Shown: positions 7,535-15,627 of the stretch, piece by piece
Position numbering within the stretch: position 1 is the first letter of the stretch
Layout: every line of letters starts with the position of its first letter
Assembly: GCA_002435955.1 (NCBI GenBank)
Contig: DIWZ01000040.1
Location: forward strand, 1 to 26,292
DNA from: Pelobacter sp. UBA6093
Lineage (GTDB): Bacteria > Desulfobacterota > Desulfuromonadia > Desulfuromonadales > Syntrophotaleaceae
DNA length: 26,292 bases
Reading direction: 5' to 3'
Made by a program: the position numbers and the translations under genes
Notes under the pieces: generated by a model
Database searches by the model: none
Seen by the model: the letters and a program-made list of their open reading frames with translations, nothing else
What the model was told of the DNA's origin: nothing

Positions 7535-8650
7535 TTACAACACAGGTTTTTTAGCCCCCAGAACCTCCCACCCATAATGCAGCACCATCCCTGCCAGAAA
7601 GCCAAACGCCATGTTCGTCCAAAGCGAGACCACCACCGTTATGGCCATCGGCCACAGCTGCCAGTTCCAGGAGACATTTTTTACGCATTTGGTCAGTTCA
7701 ATGCCGACCAGCAGCATCATGGCTCCGACAATGGCCAGGGGAAACGCCGCAAACAGGCCGGCAATCGATCCGGCCAGAAACAATCCCAGGCCGATCTCAA
7801 TTGCCCCTTCGATAACATTGGCACCGCCTGTACGTGCGCCAAAATAATACTGTCCGGCCAGACCGCCGGCTCCGTGACACATGGGCATGCCACCAAAAAA
7901 CGGCACGATCAAATTAATAACCCCCATGCTCATAGCCAATTTTTTCTCAGCCACCGGCCGCTCGGGCCAATATCCGCGAATCAGCACTGCGGTGGCAATC
8001 ACGGCGTTGGTAGCAGTCAGAGGAAGTTGGGAAAAACCGCCGTTTAGCATCGACTGCCAGGCCTCGCGCATATCGAAAGAGTGGAACCCTGGCCAGCCGA
8101 ACCCGGGGCCGGATAGCCCCTGAAGCTGCCCCTTGACATATACAATCCCCACCCCCATGAGCACCAATACCACGGCAGCCGGCGCATAGCGGTTTTGCCG
8201 TAACAACAGGACCACCGCGATCGACACGATTCCCAGCACCCATCCAGACGAAATCATCCGCAGAGCTTGTACAGCAAGCAGGACTCCGAGGGCCACCTGA
8301 ATGCCACGAATAACCGATACTGGCGTAATGCGGGCGACCAGGTTCATGAGGCCGGTGACGGACATGAGCAGCCAGGTCACTCCCATGGCAAACGCAGAGG
8401 CATACACCATGGAAGGCGGCCATTGCTCGGCAATGGCCACTACCGCCAAAACCTTCATCGGCTCGATGGGCATCGGCAAGCGGTAATACAGACCGGTGGC
8501 CACATTGGCCAGCCCCATCATCACCAACAGGCCGGCGGGATCCACGCCGCACACCACGATATAGCCGATAGCCAGGGGAAACAGGGTGCCGAAATCACCC
8601 ATGGCTCCCCCCAGTTCACGCATATTGAATTCAAAACTGCCAATTTTCAC
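7535..8650 (-). CDS. MOT1-type molybdate (putative sulfate/molybdate) transporter
   Basis: The 371-residue inner-membrane protein has about 10-12 hydrophobic segments. It carries the two hallmark motifs of the MOT1 molybdate transporter group: GGAMGDFGTLFPLAIGY (14-30) and YYRLPMPIEPMKVLAV (55-70). A second conserved stretch is FFGGMPMCHGAGGLAGQYYFGARTGG. MOT1 proteins are secondary high-affinity molybdate transporters distantly related to SulP. The start is GTG at 8650, supported by GAGGGA upstream on the minus strand. It lies downstream of tupA and the PBP-domain regulator on the same strand, which supports a molybdate/tungstate role over sulfate. The tupA terminator (8696-8733) intervenes, and the roughly 45 nt left for a promoter is short, so read-through is possible. 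Confidence 0.85.
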   Translation of the reverse strand: MKIGSFEFNMRELGGAMGDFGTLFPLAIGYIVVCGVDPAGLLVMMGLANVATGLYYRLPMPIEPMKVLAVVAIAEQWPPSMVYASAFAMGVTWLLMSVTGLMNLVARITPVSVIRGIQVALGVLLAVQALRMISSGWVLGIVSIAVVLLLRQNRYAPAAVVLVLMGVGIVYVKGQLQGLSGPGFGWPGFHSFDMREAWQSMLNGGFSQLPLTATNAVIATAVLIRGYWPERPVAEKKLAMSMGVINLIVPFFGGMPMCHGAGGLAGQYYFGARTGGANVIEGAIEIGLGLFLAGSIAGLFAAFPLAIVGAMMLLVGIELTKCVKNVSWNWQLWPMAITVVVSLWTNMAFGFLAGMVLHYGWEVLGAKKPVL

Positions 8651-8695
8651 AGGTCCCTCATCGCTGCTGAAAAAACATGATCACCCGCACCAGCT

Positions 8696-8733
8696 AAAAA
8701 AAACGCCCTGCCGGAACAATCGGCAGGGCGTTT
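8696..8733 (-). terminator. Intrinsic terminator of tupA
   Basis: AAACGCCCTGCCG (8701-8713) pairs perfectly with CGGCAGGGCGTTT (8721-8733) around a 7-nt loop. On the minus strand the stem runs into eight T residues (complement of 8703-8696). It starts about 20 nt after the tupA stop codon, so tupA is mostly a single-gene transcript. Confidence 0.9.
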
Positions 8734-8752
8734 ATATTACATCCGGCGTTGC

Positions 8753-9559
8753 TTATTCATAGACAAAAAACAACTGCTGACCATTGACTTTGAAATCGGT
8801 GATGGCCTTCTGCCCCTCTTTGGAGGTCAGGTAGGTGACGAAAGCCATGGCCAGGTCGTACTTGACGTGGGGATGAAGCTTGGGGTTAACGGCGATTACG
8901 CCATAGGGGTTAAACATGTTTTTGTCACCCTGAAACACAATGGGCAGCGTTACTTTGTTCTGATAGGCGATGAAGGTAGCACGATCGGTCAAGGCATATC
9001 CCTGAAGTTCGTTGGCCATGGTGATAACCTCTCCCATGCCTTGGCCAGCCTCGATATACCAACTTCCCTTGGGGGAGACGCCGGCGGTTTTCCATAATTC
9101 CTTTTCCATGGTATGGGTACCGGATTCGTCTCCACGGGAGACAAAATTGGCTTTGGCGGCGGCAATCGATTTCATGGCGGCGGATACGGTCTTGGCTTTT
9201 TTGGCACCGGCAGGATCTTTGGCGGGACCGATGATGATGAAATCGTTATACATGACATCGCGGCGGTTGACACCGAAGCCGGCCTCGACGAATGCATCCT
9301 CCAGGCTACGAGCATGCACCAAGGTCACATCGACGTCGCCGTTTTCGGCGATCTTGAGAGCTTTGCCGGTACCAACGGCAATGATATCCACCTTGCAATC
9401 GTACTTCTTTTCAAATGCCGGCAAAATAGCCTTGAGCAGCCCCGAGTTTTCCGTCGACGTGGTGGTCGATAGCTTCAGGCGCTCGGCAGCCATGGCGCCG
9501 GTGCAAAAAATCGTCAGCAGCAGCAGGCTGCTACCAAGAATGCGAAAAGCTGATTTCAT
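8753..9559 (-). CDS. tupA: Tungstate-binding periplasmic protein TupA
   Basis: The 268-residue ABC-transporter solute-binding protein has a signal peptide (1-24, cleavage near AMA-AE). The mature protein begins with the TupA signature LKLSTTTSTENSGLL (TTTS at 32-35). SRGDESGTH follows, the arginine-containing motif shared by tungstate-binding TupA/WtpA-type proteins, then GQGMGEVITMANEL and YALTDRATF. The known role is high-affinity capture of tungstate (and sometimes molybdate) for the permease TupB and ATPase TupC. Neither partner gene is in this window, which is unusual for the family. A GAGGAGG Shine-Dalgarno precedes the ATG. It is transcribed from a promoter near 9664-9693 that overlaps a ModE-like dyad and ends at a strong terminator. 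Tungstate enzymes such as aldehyde oxidoreductases would use the product. Confidence 0.9.
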   Translation of the reverse strand: MKSAFRILGSSLLLLTIFCTGAMAAERLKLSTTTSTENSGLLKAILPAFEKKYDCKVDIIAVGTGKALKIAENGDVDVTLVHARSLEDAFVEAGFGVNRRDVMYNDFIIIGPAKDPAGAKKAKTVSAAMKSIAAAKANFVSRGDESGTHTMEKELWKTAGVSPKGSWYIEAGQGMGEVITMANELQGYALTDRATFIAYQNKVTLPIVFQGDKNMFNPYGVIAVNPKLHPHVKYDLAMAFVTYLTSKEGQKAITDFKVNGQQLFFVYE

Positions 9560-9614
9560 GTTGTGCCTCCTCGATTTAAGTGATGATGTTTTTCCCTGGA
9601 ATGACTACATTTCA

Positions 9615-9646
9615 CCATTCATGCAAAAAACAATCTCCATGAATGG
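9615..9646. promoter_or_regulatory. 9-bp perfect inverted repeat in the tupA leader
   Basis: CCATTCATG (9615-9623) and CATGAATGG (9638-9646) are exact reverse complements 14 nt apart. They lie 56-87 nt upstream of the tupA start and inside its predicted 5' leader. It could be an operator for the adjacent HTH/PBP-domain regulator or an RNA stem-loop. No T-tract follows on the minus strand, so it is not a simple terminator. Confidence 0.5.
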
Positions 9647-9655
9647 GAACCCGAA

Positions 9656-9693
9656 GTCGTTGTAACATATCAGTGATAACGATTGAGAGTCAA
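9656..9693 (-). promoter_or_regulatory. tupA promoter overlapped by a ModE-like dyad
   Basis: On the minus strand TTGACT (9693-9688, 5 of 6) is followed by 18 nt and TATGTT (9669-9664, 4 of 6), with a predicted start near 9657. A 28-bp dyad at 9656-9683 covers the spacer, -10 and start. Its ends TCGTT and AACGA are exact complements, and one half begins ATCGTTAT, matching the first eight positions of the known ModE half-site ATCGNTATATA. The other half matches less well. Binding here would block RNA polymerase, as expected for metal-dependent repression of an uptake gene. Whether ModE or the neighbouring regulator binds is an inference. Confidence 0.45.
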
Positions 9694-9801
9694 CGCCCTT
9701 TTTTGAGCAATTTACTTAAAAATCACAGAAGCTTGAATGCGCGAGAGGATACGGCATACGCGGAGATGGTGAGGCGGGAGAAGGGAGCGGATGGATAGCA
9801 G

Positions 9802-10716
9802 TCAGCGCGACTCGCCGGGGAACAGCATTCGCCCGGCAAGACTCAATTCGTAGCCTGGCAGACTGGCGGCCAATTCATGAAAAGCGGGTTCGTGCAGCAT
9901 GGCGAGAAATTGCTGAATGGACTTGTCGAAGAAGCTGTCTTTGGGGATCAGCAGGTCAAAACGCTCCCAGCGTAAGGGCAGAAAATCGAGCCCCAGCAAG
10001 GCCGCCGCGGGGCGAATGCCCGGTCCGACATCCGCCCGGCCGGTAAGAATTTCAAGTCCGATATCGAGATGGCGCGCCACCGCGTTGCCATAGCCTTTGA
10101 CATGAGCCGGCTTGATGCCGGCTTCTTGCAACTGCTGGTCGAAAATAATGCGGGTACTGGTTCCAAGGGGTCGATTGACCACAGTCAGATCCTTTTCGGC
10201 GATATCGCTGCAACCGCGGATCCCGTGGGGGTTACCTTTCGCGACAATCAGACCTTGTTCGCGACGGCAGAAATTGACCACCGCAGGCAAGGCATCGAGT
10301 TCGCTGGCGGCAAAGGAAAAATTGTAATCTTTCTCGTTTTCGTCAGCCAGGTGGCTGGTGGCCATATGGCACATGCCACGGCGCAATGCCTTGAGCCCCC
10401 CGAGACTTCCCACCGCCCCGAACAGTACGATGTATCCGGCATTGAGCTGCATGAACAGCGACAGTGCCCGGTCAAGGAGGATGTCGTCACTGCCGGCTAT
10501 CATCAACAACCCGCTTTTGTGCGGCATTTCTGCCGTGCCGGTGGGATAATTGATGGTCATGCTCTCGACCCATTGCTCCACCAGATGGGCCGGGAAAAGC
10601 CACTTGCCGGTAATCTTGGTCGCAGGCAAGCCTTTTTCGGTAATCAACGTATAGACCATCTTTTCGTTGACACTGAGGCGCTGTGCAACTTCTTTGGTGG
10701 ACAGCAATTTTTCCAT
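9802..10716 (-). CDS. Excisionase-type HTH regulator with periplasmic-binding-like domain
   Basis: The 304-residue cytosolic protein begins with an excisionase/MerR-type DNA-binding domain (about 1-52, LLSTKEVAQRLSVNEKMVYTLI then KWLFPAHLVEQWV). A PBP-like ligand-binding domain covers about 75-285 and carries the family marks of molybdate/substrate-binding-like regulators: VFNRPLGTSTR-type VVNRPLGTSTRIIFDQQL and GRADVGPGIRPAA. It has no signal peptide, so the PBP fold would sense an intracellular ligand. Its position directly upstream of tupA and MOT1, same strand, suggests an oxyanion (tungstate/molybdate) or molybdenum-cofactor signal; this is inference. It differs from TunR and ModE, which use TOBE/MopI domains. 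Start: ATG at 10716 or TTG at 10719, both served by GGGAG; I prefer the ATG. Confidence 0.8.
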   Translation of the reverse strand: MEKLLSTKEVAQRLSVNEKMVYTLITEKGLPATKITGKWLFPAHLVEQWVESMTINYPTGTAEMPHKSGLLMIAGSDDILLDRALSLFMQLNAGYIVLFGAVGSLGGLKALRRGMCHMATSHLADENEKDYNFSFAASELDALPAVVNFCRREQGLIVAKGNPHGIRGCSDIAEKDLTVVNRPLGTSTRIIFDQQLQEAGIKPAHVKGYGNAVARHLDIGLEILTGRADVGPGIRPAAALLGLDFLPLRWERFDLLIPKDSFFDKSIQQFLAMLHEPAFHELAASLPGYELSLAGRMLFPGESR

Positions 10717-10828
10717 CAACAGGGGCTCCCAGGCACGTTCTTATCACCATCCGCCCAAAGGGCGTCATAACCAGGCCAACGGTACCGCTTTTGTGCCCGA
10801 GACAAAAGTCTGCCTGCGGACCAACCGG

Positions 10829-13786
10829 TCAGATACGTTCCAATACCAGAGACCCATCACCGAGCTGGCGATTGGCTTCCTGCAGCATATCTTCCCCTGC
10901 GACCACCGACACAGCGCTGGCTGCCCAGCCATCCACCAGGTAACGCCGGGCAACGTCGGAAATCGCTGCGGCATCTACCGCAAGAATCCGCTGCCTGAAG
11001 GCCTGCCGCGCTTCCGGTGTCAAACCCTGCAGAAGATAATGAAACTCCCGAATGCCCTTGCCGCCCGGCGACAGGGGACGATCGAGCTGACTGAACACGC
11101 CCAGAATGGCCTCTTTGATATCGACCGCGGCGAACTGACTGTCGGCCGCCCAATGCGCAGCATCCTTAAATACATCGAGGGTGCGCAGCAGCTGGGGATC
11201 ACGGTAGGAGAGCATGGCGAACAACCCCCCTTGGGCATCGTAGTTGGCCATTCCGCCGTAGGCACCCCCTTTTTCACGAATTTCACGGTGTAGATACCCG
11301 CCGCGCAGAAGTTTGGCCAAAACCATCAGGACAGCACCATCGGGATGCTCCAGGGGCACCGTACGGAAGACCCGGGCCACGTAAGATACAGGCACCGCCG
11401 TGAACCATCCCGAGGCCTTTACCTCGAACGGGGCGGGTCTTGCAGCCGTAGCAGCGAGCCCCTTCCCAGCGGACAGACCTGCAAGCAACGTGTCAAGGGC
11501 GGGTTCCATCTCCTGGAAAACCGTCGCTTCGGCAGTAACTGCGCAGCGCAAACGGTCTCGGTGGAAAACCAGCGAGGCCAGATGCTGGAGGCGCTGCGCG
11601 AAATCGGCGAGTTGCTCAGGCTGTTTGGCTGCCAGTTCCCTGACCTCCCGGATCAGATGCAAACCGCTCCAGTCTTCGCGCAGACGCCCGGCGGTGGTCA
11701 GGGCCCCCCCCGCAACGCGTGAAGCATAGCTGTGACCGGAGCCGGGTACGGAGTTTTCCAGAGAGGTTTTTATCTGCTGCAACACGGTATGCAGGCGCTT
11801 CAAATCGGAAAAATCAGGTGCCGTGCAAAAGTCCTTGAGAATCTCGAACATGCTTTGCTGGTTACGCAGCAGAGCTTTGCCGCGCAGTTCGACGGCGAGG
11901 CGGAAATCATCCAGACTGACCGGACTGTCAAAAATGGCGGCACTGGCCTGGACGCCGCCGGTAGCGGCGGCAACACGTTCTGCCATTTCCAGGTAGCTAT
12001 GCCCTGCAGCACCGATTTTGGTCAACAGCGAACAAAACAACGGAACATCCCTGAGCAGTTCAACCGGCAAATCGTCGATAATCAGATTGCCGGTAAAATA
12101 AACGATACCGTTGGTGGGCTGCTCAAACCAACACACCTGCACCCCCTGGCGATCAAATTGCGAGTAAGGTACCAGCGGCTGACTTGCAGGGATATCTTCC
12201 AATTCCAGAGTCGGTAGACACGACAAATCCTCGGGAGCCTCCTGAGCCTTCCGCAAGGTCACCCCTTGCGCGACCAGATCTTCCCTGTCCCTGGCGGAAA
12301 GTTTTTTCTCGACGGTTTCCAGCCGGACACGCAGCAACCGCTCTTCGCGCTCTTTCTGCTCGGCATCCGGCTTGAGCAGCAAGGTCACCCTATGGGGATT
12401 GTCGAGCAACTGGCGACGAATGAGATTCTCAAAAAACGGTCCGCTCGCCAGTTCCTGCCGCAAACGTGCCAGATCGTCCTCCAGACACAGGGGCGATACC
12501 GGATCGTCCGCATGCAGCCAGGAACCTAACATGCGCATCAGCAACAACAAACCATAAGGATATTGATCGCCGTTGACCTCGCGGTAGGAAAATTCCAGTT
12601 GATGAATAGCCGATTCGATCTGTTGCGGCGAAAAACCCTTGCGAACGGTATCCTGCAGGGTGTTCAGGACCAGGGCTTCGACACCGTCCATCGCCTCGGG
12701 ATCGGCACCTTGCAAGCCAACCGCAAAATAGGTTTCACGATAGTCATCGTGGTATCCGGTGCCGGGAGCAAGGTTCTGCCCCAGGCCGGAGTCGAGCAGG
12801 GCCTTGTACAGTGGCGCGGCGGGATTACCCAGCAGCAATTCGGACAACAGCATCATGCCGAGCCGTTCGAATTGGTCGGAAACCGGACAGGTCAACCAGG
12901 CGACCTGCACCAGCGAACGGCGGGCAAGCGACTCACCGGCATCGACCGGGAAGGTCTCCACCACCTTGCGCGGCTCCTGAAAACGCACTTCGTCGGGCAC
13001 CGCACTGTCCACCCGCAGCGGGCCGAACTTACACAAAGCCTGTTCGTCGATGGCTTTAAGGTGACCTTCAAGCGGCAGGTTGCCGTAGGTGAAGAACCAG
13101 GCGTTGGTCGGATGATAATAGGTGGCGTGGAAATCCTTGAGCTGTTGATAGCTCAAGTCGAGGATATCGCCCGGTTCACCACCGGAATTGAACCCGTAGG
13201 TTACCGTAGGATAAAGGGCCCGGGTCAGGCGCCGGTGCAGCAACGAAGAAGGATCGGCCATGGCACCCTTCATTTCGTTATACACCACCCCCTTGAACTG
13301 CAGAGGCGAGTCGCCGTCCTGCGGGTCGCTAAATTCAAGGCGGTGCCCCTCCTGACGAAAATCCCGCTCCCGCAACAACGGGAAAAAGGTCGCATCGAGG
13401 TAGATTCCCATCAAATTGTAAAAATCGGTCTTGTTCTGCGATGAAAACGGGTAGCAGGTCCAGTCGCTGGCGGTCAGCGCATTCATGAAAGTGCTGAGAC
13501 TGCGCTTGAGCATGGTAAAGAAAGGATCACGTACCGGATAACGTTGGGATCCGCACAACACGGTGTGCTCAAGAATATGCGCCACGCCGGTGGAATCCTG
13601 AGGGGTGGTGCGAAACCCGACACCGAAAAGGTTGTTGTCATCGTCCCGGTCGAGGTGGACCAGGCGGGCGCCGGTGCGCTCATGACGCAACTGCACCAAA
13701 GTTGCATGCAGTTCCGGTAACGGCGACACTGAAGTCACCACGAAGCCGTGCTGTCGATCACCTGCGCTATATTCACATTGAGCCAT
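10829..13786 (-). CDS. PreP-like M16C zinc metalloprotease
   Basis: The 985-residue protein matches the presequence-protease (PreP/CYM1) subfamily of M16 peptidases: two related halves that close around short peptides. The inverted zinc motif HILEH gives H70, E73 and H74. The distal glutamate is E171 in VVYNEMKGAM. The surrounding FRTTPQDSTGVAHILEHTVLCGS is characteristic of PreP. No signal peptide is seen, so a cytosolic peptide-degrading role is likely. The ATG at 13786 was chosen because AGGAGA lies 8 nt upstream; the 26-residue extension to 13864 has no ribosome-binding site and is not conserved in character. The regulator gene begins 112 nt downstream with no terminator visible between them, so read-through is possible. 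Confidence 0.9.
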   Translation of the reverse strand: MAQCEYSAGDRQHGFVVTSVSPLPELHATLVQLRHERTGARLVHLDRDDDNNLFGVGFRTTPQDSTGVAHILEHTVLCGSQRYPVRDPFFTMLKRSLSTFMNALTASDWTCYPFSSQNKTDFYNLMGIYLDATFFPLLRERDFRQEGHRLEFSDPQDGDSPLQFKGVVYNEMKGAMADPSSLLHRRLTRALYPTVTYGFNSGGEPGDILDLSYQQLKDFHATYYHPTNAWFFTYGNLPLEGHLKAIDEQALCKFGPLRVDSAVPDEVRFQEPRKVVETFPVDAGESLARRSLVQVAWLTCPVSDQFERLGMMLLSELLLGNPAAPLYKALLDSGLGQNLAPGTGYHDDYRETYFAVGLQGADPEAMDGVEALVLNTLQDTVRKGFSPQQIESAIHQLEFSYREVNGDQYPYGLLLLMRMLGSWLHADDPVSPLCLEDDLARLRQELASGPFFENLIRRQLLDNPHRVTLLLKPDAEQKEREERLLRVRLETVEKKLSARDREDLVAQGVTLRKAQEAPEDLSCLPTLELEDIPASQPLVPYSQFDRQGVQVCWFEQPTNGIVYFTGNLIIDDLPVELLRDVPLFCSLLTKIGAAGHSYLEMAERVAAATGGVQASAAIFDSPVSLDDFRLAVELRGKALLRNQQSMFEILKDFCTAPDFSDLKRLHTVLQQIKTSLENSVPGSGHSYASRVAGGALTTAGRLREDWSGLHLIREVRELAAKQPEQLADFAQRLQHLASLVFHRDRLRCAVTAEATVFQEMEPALDTLLAGLSAGKGLAATAARPAPFEVKASGWFTAVPVSYVARVFRTVPLEHPDGAVLMVLAKLLRGGYLHREIREKGGAYGGMANYDAQGGLFAMLSYRDPQLLRTLDVFKDAAHWAADSQFAAVDIKEAILGVFSQLDRPLSPGGKGIREFHYLLQGLTPEARQAFRQRILAVDAAAISDVARRYLVDGWAASAVSVVAGEDMLQEANRQLGDGSLVLERI

Positions 13787-13958
13787 GAAAGATTCTCCTG
13801 GACGATTAACCGGAAGGGTATAGGGATCGGCGATTGGTCGACTACGACCAGCCGTGACCGTCAAACGCGATCGACAGGCAAAAAAAGGCGGCTGGCCATT
13901 CGTTTAACACAGCAGGGCGGGCCAGACAAGGCTTTTCTGGGCATAACCTCGCCAGTCC

Positions 13959-14723
13959 TTACCTCGCGTTCTCATGAAAGTCGATGGCGATGGCGGTGCA
14001 GTCATCCTCGGGCGGGTCAGGCGCACCGAAAGACGCCAGGGCCTGGAACAATGCGTCAAGAAAGTCGATGTGATTGCCCCGATGATGGCGCAGCAGCCGC
14101 TCCAATCCCGGCATGCCGAAAGCCTGTCTTTTCGGATTGAAAGCTTCCACCAGACCATCTGTATACAGCAGAAACCGGTCGTCGGGTTGAAAATAAAAAT
14201 GATCCATGATGATTTCTGGCTGTTCGAAATACCCCAGCGGCTGGCCCGTGGCGGCAAGATGTTTCACCTTATGTCCGCGACGCACCAACGGAGTTACGTG
14301 TCCGTTATTGATGTAACGCATCTCCAGGGTAGCCGGATCGATCACCCCGTAAAACAGGGTGGTGGAAAAAAAATGATCCAGCCTGCGGGAGCGCCGGGCG
14401 AAGGAGAACAGAAAATCATTGACCCGCGCAGCCATGTCCAGGGGATTGCAATTTTCCGCGGTCCCGCGATGGATAAAACCGTAGAGCAAGGCCATGACCA
14501 CCGACGCCTGCAACCCATGACCGGTGACATCTCCCAAGAATACCACCTGGCACCCGTCGGCAAGGGGGATAAAATCGAAGTAATCGCCTCCCAGACCGCG
14601 CGCCATACGGTTTTTGCTGCCGATGCAGCACCATTGGCACCGTGGGGAACCCTTGGGAAACAGTAGCTGTTGAACCTCGCTGGCCAGATCGAGATCAGCT
14701 TTAGTATGCATGGTAAAAGTCAT
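13959..14723 (-). CDS. Stand-alone PP2C/SpoIIE-type serine phosphatase
   Basis: This is a 254-residue cytosolic metal-dependent protein phosphatase of the RsbU/SpoIIE group. The metal-binding motifs are all present: LGGDYFDF (D47), GDVTGHG (64-70), YTDGLVEAF (D189) and EDDCTAIAI (D240/D241). The domain occupies nearly the whole protein, and no receiver, PAS or membrane sensor precedes it. The usual targets are anti-sigma-factor antagonists, but none is encoded nearby. The ATG at 14723 follows GGCGAGGG. It lies 124 nt downstream of ttcA on the same strand and 172 nt upstream of the PreP-like gene. Confidence 0.87.
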   Translation of the reverse strand: MTFTMHTKADLDLASEVQQLLFPKGSPRCQWCCIGSKNRMARGLGGDYFDFIPLADGCQVVFLGDVTGHGLQASVVMALLYGFIHRGTAENCNPLDMAARVNDFLFSFARRSRRLDHFFSTTLFYGVIDPATLEMRYINNGHVTPLVRRGHKVKHLAATGQPLGYFEQPEIIMDHFYFQPDDRFLLYTDGLVEAFNPKRQAFGMPGLERLLRHHRGNHIDFLDALFQALASFGAPDPPEDDCTAIAIDFHENAR

Positions 14724-14847
14724 TGCCCTCGCCTTATAGGCCGGAATACGTCCACATATCCTGGACCGATGGACATACCCCGGATTCGTCGGATCGCCAA
14801 CGCTTCACGGCAATCCTTTATCATTCTACCTCAACATCCATCCGCGT

Positions 14848-15627
14848 TCAGCCCGTCACGACACGGCCGAAATCCTTGAGGCTGGCATCGAGCAGATGGC
14901 GTGGTTGGACATTACCCAGGGCGCCGATGAGACTGCTGCGCAGCCCGGGAATGTCCTGCGCCAGTTGGCTGACAAGGCGCTTCATACGCTGCCGGTTCTG
15001 ATCCGTGCGGGTCTCCTCAGGACAGCCGCAAGGTATCCGCGGCAGTTGGTTGGCACTGGCAAACGCCACAATATCGCTTTCCTCCACATAAACCATCGGC
15101 CGGATCACCGTATGCTGGCCGTTGTCGGCCAGCAGCTTGGGGCTCATGGCGCCCAGAGTACCGACGTAGAACTGGTTAAGCAGCAGCGTTTCGATAAAAT
15201 CGTCCAGATGATGGCCCAAAGCCAGCTTGTTGCACCCCAACTCGCTGGCCACCGAATAAAGCACGCCTCTGCGCAAGCGGGCACAGAAGGCACAAAAAGA
15301 CGAGCCGGGGCGCAGCTTTTCCTTGATGATGGTGGCGCAGTCGGTGCGTTGCATGTGACAGGTAAAGCCGTACTCCCTAAGATGCGCCTCCATGATATCG
15401 GTACGATAGCCGGGAAATCCCGGGTCGACATTAACGGCAATCAGTTCGTACCGGATCGGCGCGCGGCGCCGCAAACTGTCGAGAATATGCAGCAGGGTCC
15501 AGGAATCCTTGCCCCCGGACACGGCCACGGCGATACGGTCCCCGGCTTCGATGAGATTGAAATCACCGATGGCCCTGCCTGTCAGTTTTCTGATTCTGCG
15601 AAACAGGCGATCTTCTTTAATAGGCAA
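14848..15627 (-). CDS. ttcA: tRNA 2-thiocytidine biosynthesis protein TtcA
   Basis: The 259-residue ATP-dependent sulfur transferase makes 2-thiocytidine at tRNA position 32. The PP-loop is VSGGKDS (36-42). The cluster-binding cysteines match TtcA: C112 and C115 in SFCAFC, and C200 in IPCGC. GHHLDD (138-143) is the second family motif. The protein is slightly shorter than E. coli TtcA (about 311), missing terminal extensions rather than core motifs. The start is TTG at 15627, supported by GGAGGT (complement of 15640-15635). An inverted repeat begins only 1-2 bp upstream of that ribosome-binding site (15642-15705), so the native leader has probably been displaced. Confidence 0.9.
   Translation of the reverse strand: MPIKEDRLFRRIRKLTGRAIGDFNLIEAGDRIAVAVSGGKDSWTLLHILDSLRRRAPIRYELIAVNVDPGFPGYRTDIMEAHLREYGFTCHMQRTDCATIIKEKLRPGSSFCAFCARLRRGVLYSVASELGCNKLALGHHLDDFIETLLLNQFYVGTLGAMSPKLLADNGQHTVIRPMVYVEESDIVAFASANQLPRIPCGCPEETRTDQNRQRMKRLVSQLAQDIPGLRSSLIGALGNVQPRHLLDASLKDFGRVVTG

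Noticed and set aside
12563..13444. 293-codon plus-strand open frame
   Set aside because: Lies entirely inside the PreP-like protease on the opposite strand, whose motifs are clear; it is a GC-rich shadow frame.
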